NCBI GenBank assembly: GCA_963795715.1
Contig: CAWCIY010000002.1
Location: forward strand, 1,488,001-1,552,000
Source: JAFEDN01 sp963795715
Lineage (GTDB): Bacteria; Pseudomonadota; Gammaproteobacteria; Coxiellales; Coxiellaceae
Reading direction: 5' to 3'
Length of the DNA stretch: 64,000 nt
The notes under the pieces are model-generated. The model saw only the letters and a program-made list of their open reading frames with translations. It was not told where the DNA came from and did not search any database. Both the position numbers and the translations under genes were made by a program. Positions 37,170 through 46,871 of the stretch are shown here, piece after piece (the first letter of the stretch is position 1; each line of letters begins with the position of its first letter).

Positions 37170-40097
37170 ATGAAAAAAATCTCCGATCTCCTGCGCGCTA
37201 ATTTAAATGAAGAACAATACAATGCGGCAATGGATCCATTTCCAGAAGTGCTTACGCTTGCATGTGCTGGCTCAGGCAAGTCACGGACATTAGCCTACAG
37301 GATAGTTCGACTCCTTTCAGAAGGATCTAATCCTAGCAGTATTGTAGCGTTTACTTTTACAGAAAAGGCAGCCGAGTCTATAAAAAGACGAGTTTCTGAA
37401 GCCTTACAAAACGCAGGAATGTCCCCCACACTTTTGGGAGCTATGTACATTGGAACAATTCATTCGTATTGTCAGCATCTTTTAGGAAAAATAGATGCGA
37501 AATACCGACAATTTGATGTCCTGGACGACAATAAACTAAATCTTTATTTAATCTCCCGCTTTTACCAACTGGAGTTCAACAAATTGACCCCGAGGGTGAC
37601 AAGGAGATATAAATATTTTGAAACAATTAAGCAAATTTCTGATGCCTGGAAAATAACAAATGACGAATTGTTAACTATTCCGAAAATCATAAACTGTGAT
37701 TCAGAATTAGGGGAAGCATTACAACGCCTAGAAAACGGACTTGAGAAAGATCAATTTATCGATTTCTCATTAATGATAAGAAAAATTGTCGACTTTCTAC
37801 AAGAAAAAAAACCGGAAGCTATTAATGCGATAGCTTCATTACAGCATTTAATGGTTGATGAATATCAGGATATTAATCCTTGTCAGGCGCTATTGATACA
37901 ACAACTACATTCTTTTTCTAAAACTTTATTTGTTGTAGGCGATGATGATCAAGCTATTTATTCTTGGCGAGGTGCTGATGTTAATAATATTCTTAATTTT
38001 GAAAAGATTTATCCTAACTGTTCTTCCCACACTTTAGGAATTAATTTTAGAAGTACCGAAGCGATAGTGCAGGCTTCAGATGCATTCGTAAAAGATACTC
38101 TCGGATCAACAAGAAAAGAAAAAAAACCTAACGCCAAGAATAACAAGACACCTCGAGACTTTAGAGTGTTATGGTTTTCAACAAGAGAAGATGAAGCCCG
38201 CGCTGTAATAGATCGAATACAAGGGCTTTTAGGTACAGCATATGAGGATGGAGGAAAAGTAAGAGGATTAACCCCTTCTGATTTTTTAATCTTAATGCGC
38301 TCAACAAGAACTACAGAGCAAAACAATCTACCTAGACACACTGCCTTTACTGGACTTTTAGACGAATCAAAAATTCCATACACCTTAGAAGCAGGCGGAG
38401 GGCCGTTTGACCGCCCACAAGTCCAAGTATTAAGGGAGACTTTTGAATTACTCAGGAATGAATCACCATCAAGAACCATCGTTGAAACTCACTTTAATGA
38501 AGTAATTCTACCATTTTATCCTCACGCCGACTTCAATATAATTACTAAAGTTTTAACTGAATGGGGAAGACTTATTCATACCCCTACATCCGGTGCCAGA
38601 AGACGAGTCTATCCTCAACAGCTTGTACATGAATTACTTAATGCTCTAAATATCGCTAAAACAAAATTTTCTGACGAAATTATGAGGGATATTGGTGTTT
38701 TCAGTCGTATGCTTCAAGATATTGAATCTGTATATATGAGCGTAGATTCAGCCAGTAGATTCAAAGACGTTTTAAATTTTTTAAAAAATCCTGCTGAAAA
38801 CGGCTATGATGTTTCGACAGATACTACATTGCAAAGACCTGACGCGGTGACAATTTCGACTGTACATAAAGCCAAAGGCTTGGAATTTCCTGTCGTCTTT
38901 GTAGTCGATGTGGAAAATCAACGTTTCCCTAAAAGAATGAGAGGATATGAAGGATGGCTCCCCCAGTCACTAATAGAAAAAGCTTTAAACCGCGGTGCTT
39001 ATAAAAGTACTTACGAAGAAGAAGCTAGGTTATTCTATACAGCAATAACACGCGCTGAAAGATATCTATATGTAACCGGGTCAGCTAGATTACCCGGTGC
39101 AAGCAGTCAAAGAAAACGAAAACCTTCAGAATATGCCTTACGGCTAAATCATAACGAAATATCAAAAGATCAGAATGGATTACCTGAAGGACTTGAACAA
39201 CATCCACAATACCGTAGAATTGATGAAACAATAGTTCCAACAAGTTTCTCGGCGATTAAGAATTACCTAAAATGCCCAAAAAGCTATCAGTTTGGGCAAG
39301 TGTTCGGCTTCAGTCCGCCTATTACAGAAATGTTTGGTTTTGGTATGACTGTACATGCCGCTATTGCAAAACTACATGAACGCTTCCCTGATAAAACACC
39401 GTCTTTAGCTGAAGCAAAAAAAATTGCAGAAGATATTTTTCATTTAAAGCATGTTCCTCAAAGCAATGACCCTCAAAATAGACCAGGCGCATACGAAAAT
39501 GCCAAGAAGGAATCGGCAAATATTGCTCAAAAATATGTAGATTCATATGCTCCAGATTTTACGCAGCGACGAGAAATTGAGGCCCGTTTTGAAATACCGG
39601 CAGAAGGTGCAGTAATATCAGGATCAATAGATTTGCTATTAAAAGAAGATGATAAAGGTCGGCTTCTTAACGCTCACGTTATTGACTTTAAAGCCTTAGA
39701 AGGAGGAAAGCATCCTCCAAATAACGCTAAATTAAATTGGATGGAACTGGCTTTACAAGTTCAGTTGTATGCAAAGGCTGCTCATGAAATTTTAGGAGAA
39801 AATGCAGAAACCGGATCGGTACATCTCTTAAAAGATAATCAACGTATACAAATCCCTGTTACCAAAGAAGCCATTGATGCTGCAATTAAAAATATTGAAT
39901 GGGCCGTGCAACGGATAATTGAAGGTGATTTTCCAATGAGACCTCACCCTAATAAATGTGAAGAATGTGATTTTAAAATGCTTTGTTCGCGAACCTCCGA
40001 AACATTTAAGAAAGAATTTATTCCTCCAACTTTACATCTTCCCGGCTCGCCTGAGATTAAAAAACATGTCAGTGCTTTTAGTGAATGCATCAGTTAG
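37170..40097 (+). CDS. UvrD/PcrA-type helicase fused to RecB-like Fe-S nuclease
   Basis: A 975-residue protein. The helicase part (about 10-680) has Walker A ACAGSGKSRT (Lys 37), FTFTEKAAESIKRR, DEYQDINP, GDDDQAIYSWRGAD, NFRST, TVHKAKGLEFPVVFV and LFYTAITRAERYLYV, the complete superfamily 1A set. The C-terminal part (about 710-950) is a PD-(D/E)XK nuclease of AddB/RecB/Cas4 type: ISGSIDLLLKED and VIDFKA, framed by one Cys (YLKCPKSYQF) and CEECDFKMLC, giving four Cys for an Fe-S cluster. It is sandwiched between a C5 methyltransferase and vsr with gaps of 2 and 20 bases. Likely a DNA-degrading effector of a restriction or phage-defence module; that role is inferred from the operon. Confidence 0.9.
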   Translation: MKKISDLLRANLNEEQYNAAMDPFPEVLTLACAGSGKSRTLAYRIVRLLSEGSNPSSIVAFTFTEKAAESIKRRVSEALQNAGMSPTLLGAMYIGTIHSYCQHLLGKIDAKYRQFDVLDDNKLNLYLISRFYQLEFNKLTPRVTRRYKYFETIKQISDAWKITNDELLTIPKIINCDSELGEALQRLENGLEKDQFIDFSLMIRKIVDFLQEKKPEAINAIASLQHLMVDEYQDINPCQALLIQQLHSFSKTLFVVGDDDQAIYSWRGADVNNILNFEKIYPNCSSHTLGINFRSTEAIVQASDAFVKDTLGSTRKEKKPNAKNNKTPRDFRVLWFSTREDEARAVIDRIQGLLGTAYEDGGKVRGLTPSDFLILMRSTRTTEQNNLPRHTAFTGLLDESKIPYTLEAGGGPFDRPQVQVLRETFELLRNESPSRTIVETHFNEVILPFYPHADFNIITKVLTEWGRLIHTPTSGARRRVYPQQLVHELLNALNIAKTKFSDEIMRDIGVFSRMLQDIESVYMSVDSASRFKDVLNFLKNPAENGYDVSTDTTLQRPDAVTISTVHKAKGLEFPVVFVVDVENQRFPKRMRGYEGWLPQSLIEKALNRGAYKSTYEEEARLFYTAITRAERYLYVTGSARLPGASSQRKRKPSEYALRLNHNEISKDQNGLPEGLEQHPQYRRIDETIVPTSFSAIKNYLKCPKSYQFGQVFGFSPPITEMFGFGMTVHAAIAKLHERFPDKTPSLAEAKKIAEDIFHLKHVPQSNDPQNRPGAYENAKKESANIAQKYVDSYAPDFTQRREIEARFEIPAEGAVISGSIDLLLKEDDKGRLLNAHVIDFKALEGGKHPPNNAKLNWMELALQVQLYAKAAHEILGENAETGSVHLLKDNQRIQIPVTKEAIDAAIKNIEWAVQRIIEGDFPMRPHPNKCEECDFKMLCSRTSETFKKEFIPPTLHLPGSPEIKKHVSAFSECIS

Positions 40098-40117
40098 ATG
40101 AATAATATGATTTTTTT

Positions 40118-40531
40118 ATGACAGACAACCTTACACCCTTCCAACGCAGTTATTGTATGTCCCAAATTAAGGGAAAAGATACAAAGCCAGAAAAAAAAGT
40201 ACGATCAGCGTTGCATGCTATTGGTTATCGATTTCGGAAAAATGTTCAAAATCTTCCCGGAAAACCTGATATTGTTTTTACAAAAGCTAAACTCGCTGTT
40301 TTTATTGATGGTGAATTTTGGCACGGTTATCAGTTTGAGCAGTGGCGAGAAACTATTTCAGATTTTTGGAAAGAAAAAATTACCAAAAATATTAACAGAG
40401 ATAAAAAAAATTCTAAAATTCTTGAAGAAAAAGGATGGACTGTTTTAAGGATTTGGCAGAAAGAAATTGAAAAAAATTTTGAAAACTCTATAAGAAAAAT
40501 ACAAATGATTTTGTCTAAAAATGCAAAATAA
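40118..40531 (+). CDS. vsr: Very-short-patch repair endonuclease Vsr
   Basis: A 137-residue protein. Vsr nicks DNA 5' of the T in T:G mismatches produced by deamination of 5-methylcytosine. Visible motifs are RSYCMSQIKGKDTKPE (N-terminus), ALHAIGYRFRKN, LPGKPDIVF, then VFIDGEFWHGYQF with the catalytic Asp and His, and WTVLRIW. The usual Cys after DG is Glu here. It is the last gene of the operon with the methyltransferase, where it would prevent C-to-T mutation. Confidence 0.9.
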   Translation: MTDNLTPFQRSYCMSQIKGKDTKPEKKVRSALHAIGYRFRKNVQNLPGKPDIVFTKAKLAVFIDGEFWHGYQFEQWRETISDFWKEKITKNINRDKKNSKILEEKGWTVLRIWQKEIEKNFENSIRKIQMILSKNAK

Positions 40532-40611
40532 CCCCTGATACTTAGGCTTTAGAAAAATCGATGATTATTTACAAAATAACTGGAATAAAGAATCGTCCCA
40601 CCTTCGCAATC

Positions 40612-40641
40612 ATGAGTATAAATGAGTATAAATGAGTATAA
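40612..40641 (+). repeat. Three tandem 10-bp repeats upstream of fis pseudogene
   Basis: ATGAGTATAA occurs three times head to tail. The homologous region before the intact fis (about 45550-45600) lacks it. It lies about 60 bases upstream of the -35 box, so it may affect expression, or it may be a neutral slippage expansion. Confidence 0.7.
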
Positions 40642-40700
40642 AAAATTTACCTCAAAAAACTTAAAAATCGAACTTTCTTTTAAAAAGTGGCTATTAATTT

Positions 40701-40728
40701 TTGGCTTTTTTAATCAGATCGGTACAAT
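40701..40728 (+). promoter_or_regulatory. Predicted sigma70 promoter of the fis pseudogene
   Basis: TTGGCT (40701-40706), 16-base spacer, TACAAT (40723-40728). The position and spacer sequence match the promoter in front of the intact fis at 45643-45670. Confidence 0.6.
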
Positions 40729-40799
40729 AACCGGTACTGCTATTACTCTCCCAAATAGAATATAGGTACCAATAATTTCTTTTTAGCGGGAGAAAACTT

Positions 40800-41066
40800 A
40801 TGAGCCAGTCTTTGGCACCATTTATTAAACAAGATACCGACGTGATAACTAATCTGGATGTCAACTCCACAGCTTTACCCGCATCAAAACCAAGCATATT
40901 GCGCGAGGCTGTTTGGGTGACCGTCAGAGAATATTTTATAAAACTAGATAGTGCAACACCTCATAATTTCTACGAACTTTTCCTGACCGAAATCGAATCA
41001 CCATTATTAGAATGGTGTTGCAATACACAGGAAATAATCAGAGTATTGAAAGTGTTTAAAATCTAA
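40800..41066 (+). pseudogene. fis: Truncated fis copy
   Basis: Residues 1-71 match the intact Fis at 45741 closely (QDTDVIT, DVNSTALP, VREYFIKLD, ELFLTEIESPLLE). After LLE a one-base deletion shifts the frame. Reading past it, homology continues for about 10 codons and then ends. The C-terminal helix-turn-helix that binds DNA is missing. A residual product could at most dimerise through the N-terminal helices. Confidence 0.85.
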
Positions 41067-41070
41067 AAAG

Positions 41071-43641
41071 CTAACCAAATCCTTTATCTTTACTAGAAAA
41101 AGAAGTTTGAGTCGAACTAGTTGAACTTGAAGAACTCGAACTAGAAGAAGCAAATAAACTCGAACTATTCGGAGAAGTTAATGAGCTAGAAGAACTTATA
41201 CTATCGCTTGATGAAATTAAAGTAGGTTGATGACTAGATGATGAGGTTGAACCAATTGGAGTTGAACTGATAAAATTAAATGGGATTTGGCTATTTCTCC
41301 TTTGCCTTTGAAATCCTGCACTTTTTTCCTGTTCATCCCACAACAACTCAGGCTTTGACAAAATAGGACGTATACCTGTTGGTTTGTTATCATCCAAGGC
41401 ACTAAAAAGAAGACGTGTCATTACATCAACAAGTGTTTGACCATACTCATTACTGTTGGGGTTCTCTGACAATTTCTTTAACCCTTTGATCTGTTGTTTA
41501 CTCATACCGATAGCATTAAGAGAATTTAAATCTAATTGGACGGAACTAACTTGCCCTAATAACCGGTGTATATGAAAAAAATCAAAGAATGTTTTTGATA
41601 TTGCCTCACCAGCAGCCTTAGCAGCATTTTCAATGGCTTCAATATCTGTTGATTTACATTCTAGAACAGCTTGTAAGCCATTTTTGACTTGTGTTCTTGT
41701 GTTATAAGAATCAATCATTTTCCAAGCAGCTTTATTGGTTTTACCTTTCCTGGCCTTACCTTCATTACCTTCAGGAATATTTTCAGGTTCTATTAAGGAC
41801 TCATAGTCTAGCAGCACATCCATAAAAATTTCCTTATTTTCCCCGGCTTTATTTTCTGCTATGCTAACCGGATCATAACTATTAAAAAGTCGAGATAATA
41901 AACTGATAGCTATATTGCGCACATATTTCGTGACATGAATATTTTTATCACCGCTGGTAGACAATTTCACCGAACCTTTGCACTCATATTGATGAAGCAA
42001 ATGAATTGCCCAATCTCTTCCTCGCGCATGCGATTGGGCAACATTACGGGTAACGTTAACCACATCAGACCATGACCAATCATGAAATTTACTATCTTTG
42101 ATGGTAGCATTTGATGTAATGAGTGCACCACTTTTATTTTTCTTAGCTCTAGGTGGTACTTTCGTCAGCAAAGGGTTTCCTCTGCTAAAAAAAGTAGTAA
42201 ATCCTAATCTTTTAGCAACTTCTTTTAATATTAAAACAGCTTCACTAGGCGATTCGTATTCCACCTCTTTTTTTGTTCCTAAAAAACTTTCTTTAATAGA
42301 ATCTTTATCACTTAAAACCCTTATACAAACATTCGGTTCAGGATAATAAATCCCATTCTGAATATATTCCGAAGTCACCGCTCTAACACGCATATCGAGT
42401 GTGCTAGCAAAACGTATAATAAGGGGGTCATTATCACCTATATCATACTCATACCCAGTACTCATGACATCAGGCCGAGGAGTTCGATTTAAATATTCAT
42501 TGGTATAAACCGTATAAATTCCGAGTTTTTCAGGATGACAAAAACTGACGGTATCCCCATCAATAAAACTCAAATAAACATCTGAAATCAGAGGCTCTTT
42601 CCTAGCTTCCCTAATCAACTCCTGCGTATTAACATGGTTTTTAACAGATTCTCTGATATGACGATAGGGAACCATTCTATTGCTAGTATCGTGATTTTCA
42701 TTTTTACGACGGAATGTACGTGCTTTTATTTTATTGTATCTTTTGAATTGCTTATAAAAAGAACGAACTTTTTTATATTGCACTTCGAAAGTACAGCCTA
42801 GCTTGGTTGCAATAGTATCAACAAATCTTTCATGGCTTGTTCTTTTTATTACTATGCGTTTATCTGCATGAAAATTTTTCATTACCTTGGTAAATTCAGA
42901 CGTATTTTTAATTTCCTTAGATTTAATAATTTTAGGCAAAGCTCGCTTACCATTCACCCAAAAGTAAGCTTTAAAACCCTTCTTGTTTTCATGAGTTGGC
43001 GTTAATAAAATAACATTCTTTTTCCTATCACCCATTGCTATTTCTTCTTGATAGGGTACTAAAATAATTTTTTCTATTGTATAGATTCTTCTCCAATTAT
43101 AATTCCAAAAAAATCCAAATGTTTTAATAACAAAAGGTGATTTTTGAACGCCTAAAGTAAGTTCATTTTCAAGGAATTTATTTTTTCTTTTACTGAGTGA
43201 TCTTGGACGATTGAAACCAATGCTAATTGATAATCGTTTTGATTTATCTAATTGCGATTCATCTCTATAAAATCCTGTGCTGTCTAAGTTATCTAAGATT
43301 TTCCGTTGTATTTTACTTTCAACTTCCGACATTTTTTTGATATCAGAGATATTCAGAGGTAATTCAATTATTCCACGTTTCTCGTTATTAATGGAAAAAG
43401 GGGGATGTTCAAATTGCGAATTTTCAAATTTATGTTCTTCATTATCGTCCGAGTCGTCATCAGATTCATTATCTGAATCTACAGGTACATACATTGGAAT
43501 ATTTACTACAAAATGAGGCAGTTTAAGCAATTGAATAGATGAAGAAGATGAACCCTGAAATTCCTGCTCAGATTCTTCAATCTCTTTATTAGAGACTGAC
43601 TCATTAAAAAGTGACAAGCTATTCTGTCCTGATCTTCTCAT
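41071..43641 (-). CDS. 856-residue orphan protein with acidic N-terminus and poly-Ser tail
   Basis: No family recognised. An acidic Asp/Glu/Ser cluster lies near residues 55-70. The middle (about 130-760) is charged and looks globular, with no membrane helix or signal peptide. The last 75 residues are mostly Ser, with Thr and Pro (SSSSSSSSSTSSTQTSFSS). Low-complexity Ser-rich tails occur in several effector proteins of intracellular bacteria, so a host-directed role is possible but unproven. The end lies only four bases from the convergent fis pseudogene. It runs alone on the minus strand. Confidence 0.75.
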   Translation of the reverse strand: MRRSGQNSLSLFNESVSNKEIEESEQEFQGSSSSSIQLLKLPHFVVNIPMYVPVDSDNESDDDSDDNEEHKFENSQFEHPPFSINNEKRGIIELPLNISDIKKMSEVESKIQRKILDNLDSTGFYRDESQLDKSKRLSISIGFNRPRSLSKRKNKFLENELTLGVQKSPFVIKTFGFFWNYNWRRIYTIEKIILVPYQEEIAMGDRKKNVILLTPTHENKKGFKAYFWVNGKRALPKIIKSKEIKNTSEFTKVMKNFHADKRIVIKRTSHERFVDTIATKLGCTFEVQYKKVRSFYKQFKRYNKIKARTFRRKNENHDTSNRMVPYRHIRESVKNHVNTQELIREARKEPLISDVYLSFIDGDTVSFCHPEKLGIYTVYTNEYLNRTPRPDVMSTGYEYDIGDNDPLIIRFASTLDMRVRAVTSEYIQNGIYYPEPNVCIRVLSDKDSIKESFLGTKKEVEYESPSEAVLILKEVAKRLGFTTFFSRGNPLLTKVPPRAKKNKSGALITSNATIKDSKFHDWSWSDVVNVTRNVAQSHARGRDWAIHLLHQYECKGSVKLSTSGDKNIHVTKYVRNIAISLLSRLFNSYDPVSIAENKAGENKEIFMDVLLDYESLIEPENIPEGNEGKARKGKTNKAAWKMIDSYNTRTQVKNGLQAVLECKSTDIEAIENAAKAAGEAISKTFFDFFHIHRLLGQVSSVQLDLNSLNAIGMSKQQIKGLKKLSENPNSNEYGQTLVDVMTRLLFSALDDNKPTGIRPILSKPELLWDEQEKSAGFQRQRRNSQIPFNFISSTPIGSTSSSSHQPTLISSSDSISSSSSLTSPNSSSLFASSSSSSSSSTSSTQTSFSSKDKGFG

Positions 43642-44340
43642 ATAACACTACTCCTAAAAATTCATTTAAGATTTATGTATATCACCTATCTGCACTGTCA
43701 TTAAAATCTGTTAAGCTACTGCGGCTTCACGATCTAAGAAAGTCCTATCCATCGTTCTAGGAAGAACAAGATAAATTATCCGCGCTGTTACACTTATAAC
43801 CCTTGATTCCGGTAAAATTTCTGCGGTAAATTTTTGATCAAACTTCTTCTTTTTCCCCAAATTTTATCGAAACCACTGAAATTTTATATCAGATAGTTAC
43901 TTTAACTGCAACGACTCATTAGTTTCCCATAATTGACATGAATTATTTTAAGGATATCTTAGCTCATCAGACGCCTCATAATCGAGTTGTAGATCGCTCG
44001 TTGGTAGGAATTTTGTTTTGACACCAACAAAAGGTACAAAGATAGGTAGGTGAATATGACCGGCTTGTGATCAATATATCTTCCGTTTGACCGTAGGCAC
44101 CTAACCTGAACTCTCATTACCCGTTAGCACCCACAGCATTTATTTAGCTTTTTGAAGTGAAATCGGGTTATCATGCAGCGTGATCAAACATATTTATAAC
44201 ACACCTTCTGCCACAACCCCAAGCACCCTATCAGCGGCCATGGCGAAACTAATAGAAATCCAATATTAATTACTTCAAGCTCCGTTTTCAAAGATTGAAG
44301 CTCTGCTCAAATTTACTCCTAGCAGGATTACACCAGGGGG
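43642..44340. other. Intergenic region without a supported gene
   Basis: About 700 bases of mixed composition between the orphan at 43641 and the decayed gene at 44370. I see no ORF with a ribosome site, RNA gene or clear repeat. The promoter of the minus-strand orphan should lie at its left end but could not be placed. Confidence 0.4.
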
Positions 44341-44369
44341 AATTATTCTAAGGGTCAGCATTTACAAAC

Positions 44370-45261
44370 CGCTTTGTTATTCATTCAGGGTCATCCGCTT
44401 CCGTTAAGCGAGGGTTCTGGGTATTCCACTCCGGCCTCACAGGTGATTCATCTCACCACTCTCGGCAAGACCCCGATTTTAAACACATTTCACTTAGGTG
44501 GTCGCACCAGTAGCAGTAGGTCACAGCAAACCCCTGATTTATCGGCTTCCCAGGGCCTGCTCTTCCGAAACGTATCCGATCTGGAACCCGCCTCTACTGT
44601 TCCTTCTCCACCATTACCCCCATCATTGTCATTATTCCCGCTCGCCGACTCTCAAGATATCGATAACACCCTGATTTTATCTACCGGTTCCGTGCATTTT
44701 TTCCCGACAAGCATTCACTCCAGTACACAATCTTCTCCTTTATCCGTGGTGAGAAGCAAAAGAAAAAAAGACGTCAATGAGAATACTGATCAGAATGATA
44801 CCCCTGAGATAGGGTATCGAAAATATGCCTCGAACACGCTTTCCGCCCTACAAACATTGGACTATTCAATTCATGAAATTCGGGATGCCGCAACAGTCAG
44901 TGAGTCGTTGCTACCTGTACCAGAGGATTCGAAAACCACTCAGAAAAATTCAGTTTATATTCATGTTCAAACTTTCGAACAAAAAACGCAGGACATTCTC
45001 CAGGCCATTGAACGCTTACGTCCCTCTATGGCCTGTCATCCATCCAGTTTCGGCATCCGCCTGACAACTCAGCCCCAGCAGGAGTTAAATCAGTGAATTG
45101 AAAAACTGGAGAATCTCTGGCAAGAACAGGCCGATGATCCTTCCCGGCAGCGAACCCTGATTGAAGCCGCTCAGCTATATTGGGAAAATCTACATGCACA
45201 ATTCACTTCGACCGGGAGGCAGGAAAACACCCCAACACCAACCCGGCAGTTGTTGTATTAG
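44370..45261 (+). pseudogene. Decayed hypothetical gene with in-frame stop
   Basis: An open frame reads LLFIQGHPLPLSEGSGYSTP onward for about 240 residues, stops at TGA 45094-45096, and continues in the same frame for about 55 codons (IEKLENLWQEQADD...) to TAG at about 45259. There is no ATG at the 5' end; an upstream in-frame TAG at about 44322 and only a TTG start suggest that the N-terminus is lost. The protein is rich in Ser/Thr/Pro in the first half and helical in the second. Readthrough is possible but decay is simpler. Confidence 0.55.
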
Positions 45262-45642
45262 TATGAACAGAAAGAGGAAAATGGAACCAGCGGCAACAAG
45301 ACTGGACTGAACTCAATGATCCATCCCCTCAGAGACGTTCCTGTTGCCTGATTTTATGAATACCCCGTTGATTTCAGGACAGCATTATTGTTACGTTACT
45401 ATTTGCCACTTGCCTAGAACGGGAGAGACTCTACAGGAAACCTGCTCTAGCGTACAAGCACGCCCATACCGAGAGAGATAATTCAAAAACACAATCAAGC
45501 CCGGAAAAATAGATTGATTATTTAGAAAGTAACTGGCGCAAATCGCCGTCTTTTTCTTCTCAGCCACGGGTTAAAATAGTTATAAAAAAAGTACCTCAAA
45601 AAGTTTAAAAATAGAACTTTTTTAAAAAGTAACCATTATCTT

Positions 45643-45670
45643 TTGACTTTTTTAATCAGGTCGGTAGAAT
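45643..45670 (+). promoter_or_regulatory. Predicted sigma70 promoter of fis
   Basis: TTGACT (45643-45648), 16-base spacer, TAGAAT (45665-45670), about 70 bases before the fis ATG. The element is conserved at the second fis locus, which supports it. Confidence 0.65.
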
Positions 45671-45740
45671 AAACGGCATTTCTATTACAGTCCCAAATAG
45701 AAAGAGGTTAATTGGAATTTCTTTTGAGTGGGAGCGATTT

Positions 45741-46070
45741 ATGAACCAGCCTTTGGCACCATCTATTGAACAAGATACTGACGTGATAACCAGCCAGGAT
45801 GTCAATTCCACGGCTTTACCCACATCGAAACCAAACCTATTACGCGACGCTGTTCGGGCGACGGTCAGAGAATATTTTATAAAACTAGACGGCGTAACAC
45901 CGCATAACCTCTACGAACTTTTTCTGGCTGAAATCGAATCGCCGTTACTGGAAATAGTGCTGCAATACACGGGGAAAAATCAAAGCACAGCCGCCAAATT
46001 GCTAAATATCAGCCGCGGCACCTTGCGCAAGAAAATGGCTCAGTACGGGTTGCTTAAAGACAAAAAATAA
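45741..46070 (+). CDS. fis: Nucleoid-associated regulator Fis
   Basis: A 109-residue protein. Fis is a dimeric DNA-bending protein that controls many promoters, DNA topology and recombination in gammaproteobacteria. The N-terminal region is longer than in E. coli Fis (98 residues). The core AVRATVREYFIKLDG, helices up to IVLQYTGKNQ and the HTH STAAKLLNISRGTLRKKMAQYGL are intact. Start ATG 45741 has GTGGGAG upstream. The gene normally follows dusB; here it stands alone, and a truncated duplicate lies 5 kb upstream. Confidence 0.93.
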   Translation: MNQPLAPSIEQDTDVITSQDVNSTALPTSKPNLLRDAVRATVREYFIKLDGVTPHNLYELFLAEIESPLLEIVLQYTGKNQSTAAKLLNISRGTLRKKMAQYGLLKDKK

Positions 46071-46152
46071 TTGAAATGATTCGTGCAGACAAACTCTCAA
46101 AATTTTTGAAGTGACACAAGTGAACAGGAAAATATTGCGCTAGCGGCTTTTG

Positions 46153-46180
46153 TAGACAAGAGATATAAATTCTGTATAAT
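46153..46180 (+). promoter_or_regulatory. Predicted sigma70 promoter
   Basis: TAGACA (46153-46158), 16-base spacer, perfect TATAAT (46175-46180), ending 84 bases before the ATG of the 70-residue ORF. Confidence 0.6.
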
Positions 46181-46263
46181 CAACCCATTCAGGAAGAATT
46201 ATTAATACGCTCCATCAGGGACACATGGATGTTTTTATTTTAACCATTTATTAAGGTGAAATT

Positions 46264-46476
46264 ATGATCTCTTATCTTAAAGTAAAATTTAACAAAATGT
46301 TGGGATATCTTTTGTTCGTTTTTCATCACAAAAAGGTTGATGATTATTTAAAGAATCAAATCAAAAAAAGCGGCATTTATTTAGTGCTTCCAAAAGAAAA
46401 ATTACTCAGCACGTATCAACAAGATATCATGAATCGTTACTTCACTAAAGAAAATATCAAATACAGTGAAAATTAA
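46264..46476 (+). CDS. Small hypothetical protein (70 aa)
   Basis: Begins MISYLKVKFNKMLGYLLFVF, with a hydrophobic segment at about residues 12-20 and a basic remainder. AAGGTG precedes the ATG, and a good promoter lies upstream. No family recognised. Confidence 0.5.
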   Translation: MISYLKVKFNKMLGYLLFVFHHKKVDDYLKNQIKKSGIYLVLPKEKLLSTYQQDIMNRYFTKENIKYSEN

Positions 46477-46702
46477 AGCCTATTGAATCAAAAAAATTTT
46501 TCGCTGATTACTGTTGAAGATAATCAAATATTCGAAAAAAAGAGAACACTGTTGGCGACAATTTCACTGGTTTTTTTGAACTATAAGAATCTCAAAATTT
46601 AAAACACTTCGCGAGAAAATGGTACAGTGATGATCCCACTACTGAGAACCATCTATCCGTCGTCTCCGTGAAGGAAAAACCAACCCACCCATCGCGTTAC
46701 CC

Positions 46703-46870
46703 TTAAAGTCGAACAGTAATCGTTATTTTCCCTATAATCAGTTTATAATCATGACAATCCATATCTAAATATTGCACCATACCCATGAGGATGGCCATAC
46801 TGATAAAAGTGATTTTTTGTATTCTCGCTGCCCGTAATTTTTGCATTTTTTTCGTCTTTGTCTTTTTCAT
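46703..46870 (-). CDS. Small basic ORF (55 aa)
   Basis: ATG 46870 follows GAGG with a 5-base spacer. The product starts MKKTKTKKMQKLRAARIQK, a very basic stretch, followed by a short hydrophobic segment (ITFISMAILMGMV). It may be a small membrane peptide. It starts beside the hairpin-rich region to its right. No family recognised. Confidence 0.35.
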   Translation of the reverse strand: MKKTKTKKMQKLRAARIQKITFISMAILMGMVQYLDMDCHDYKLIIGKITITVRL

Positions 46871-46871
46871 A

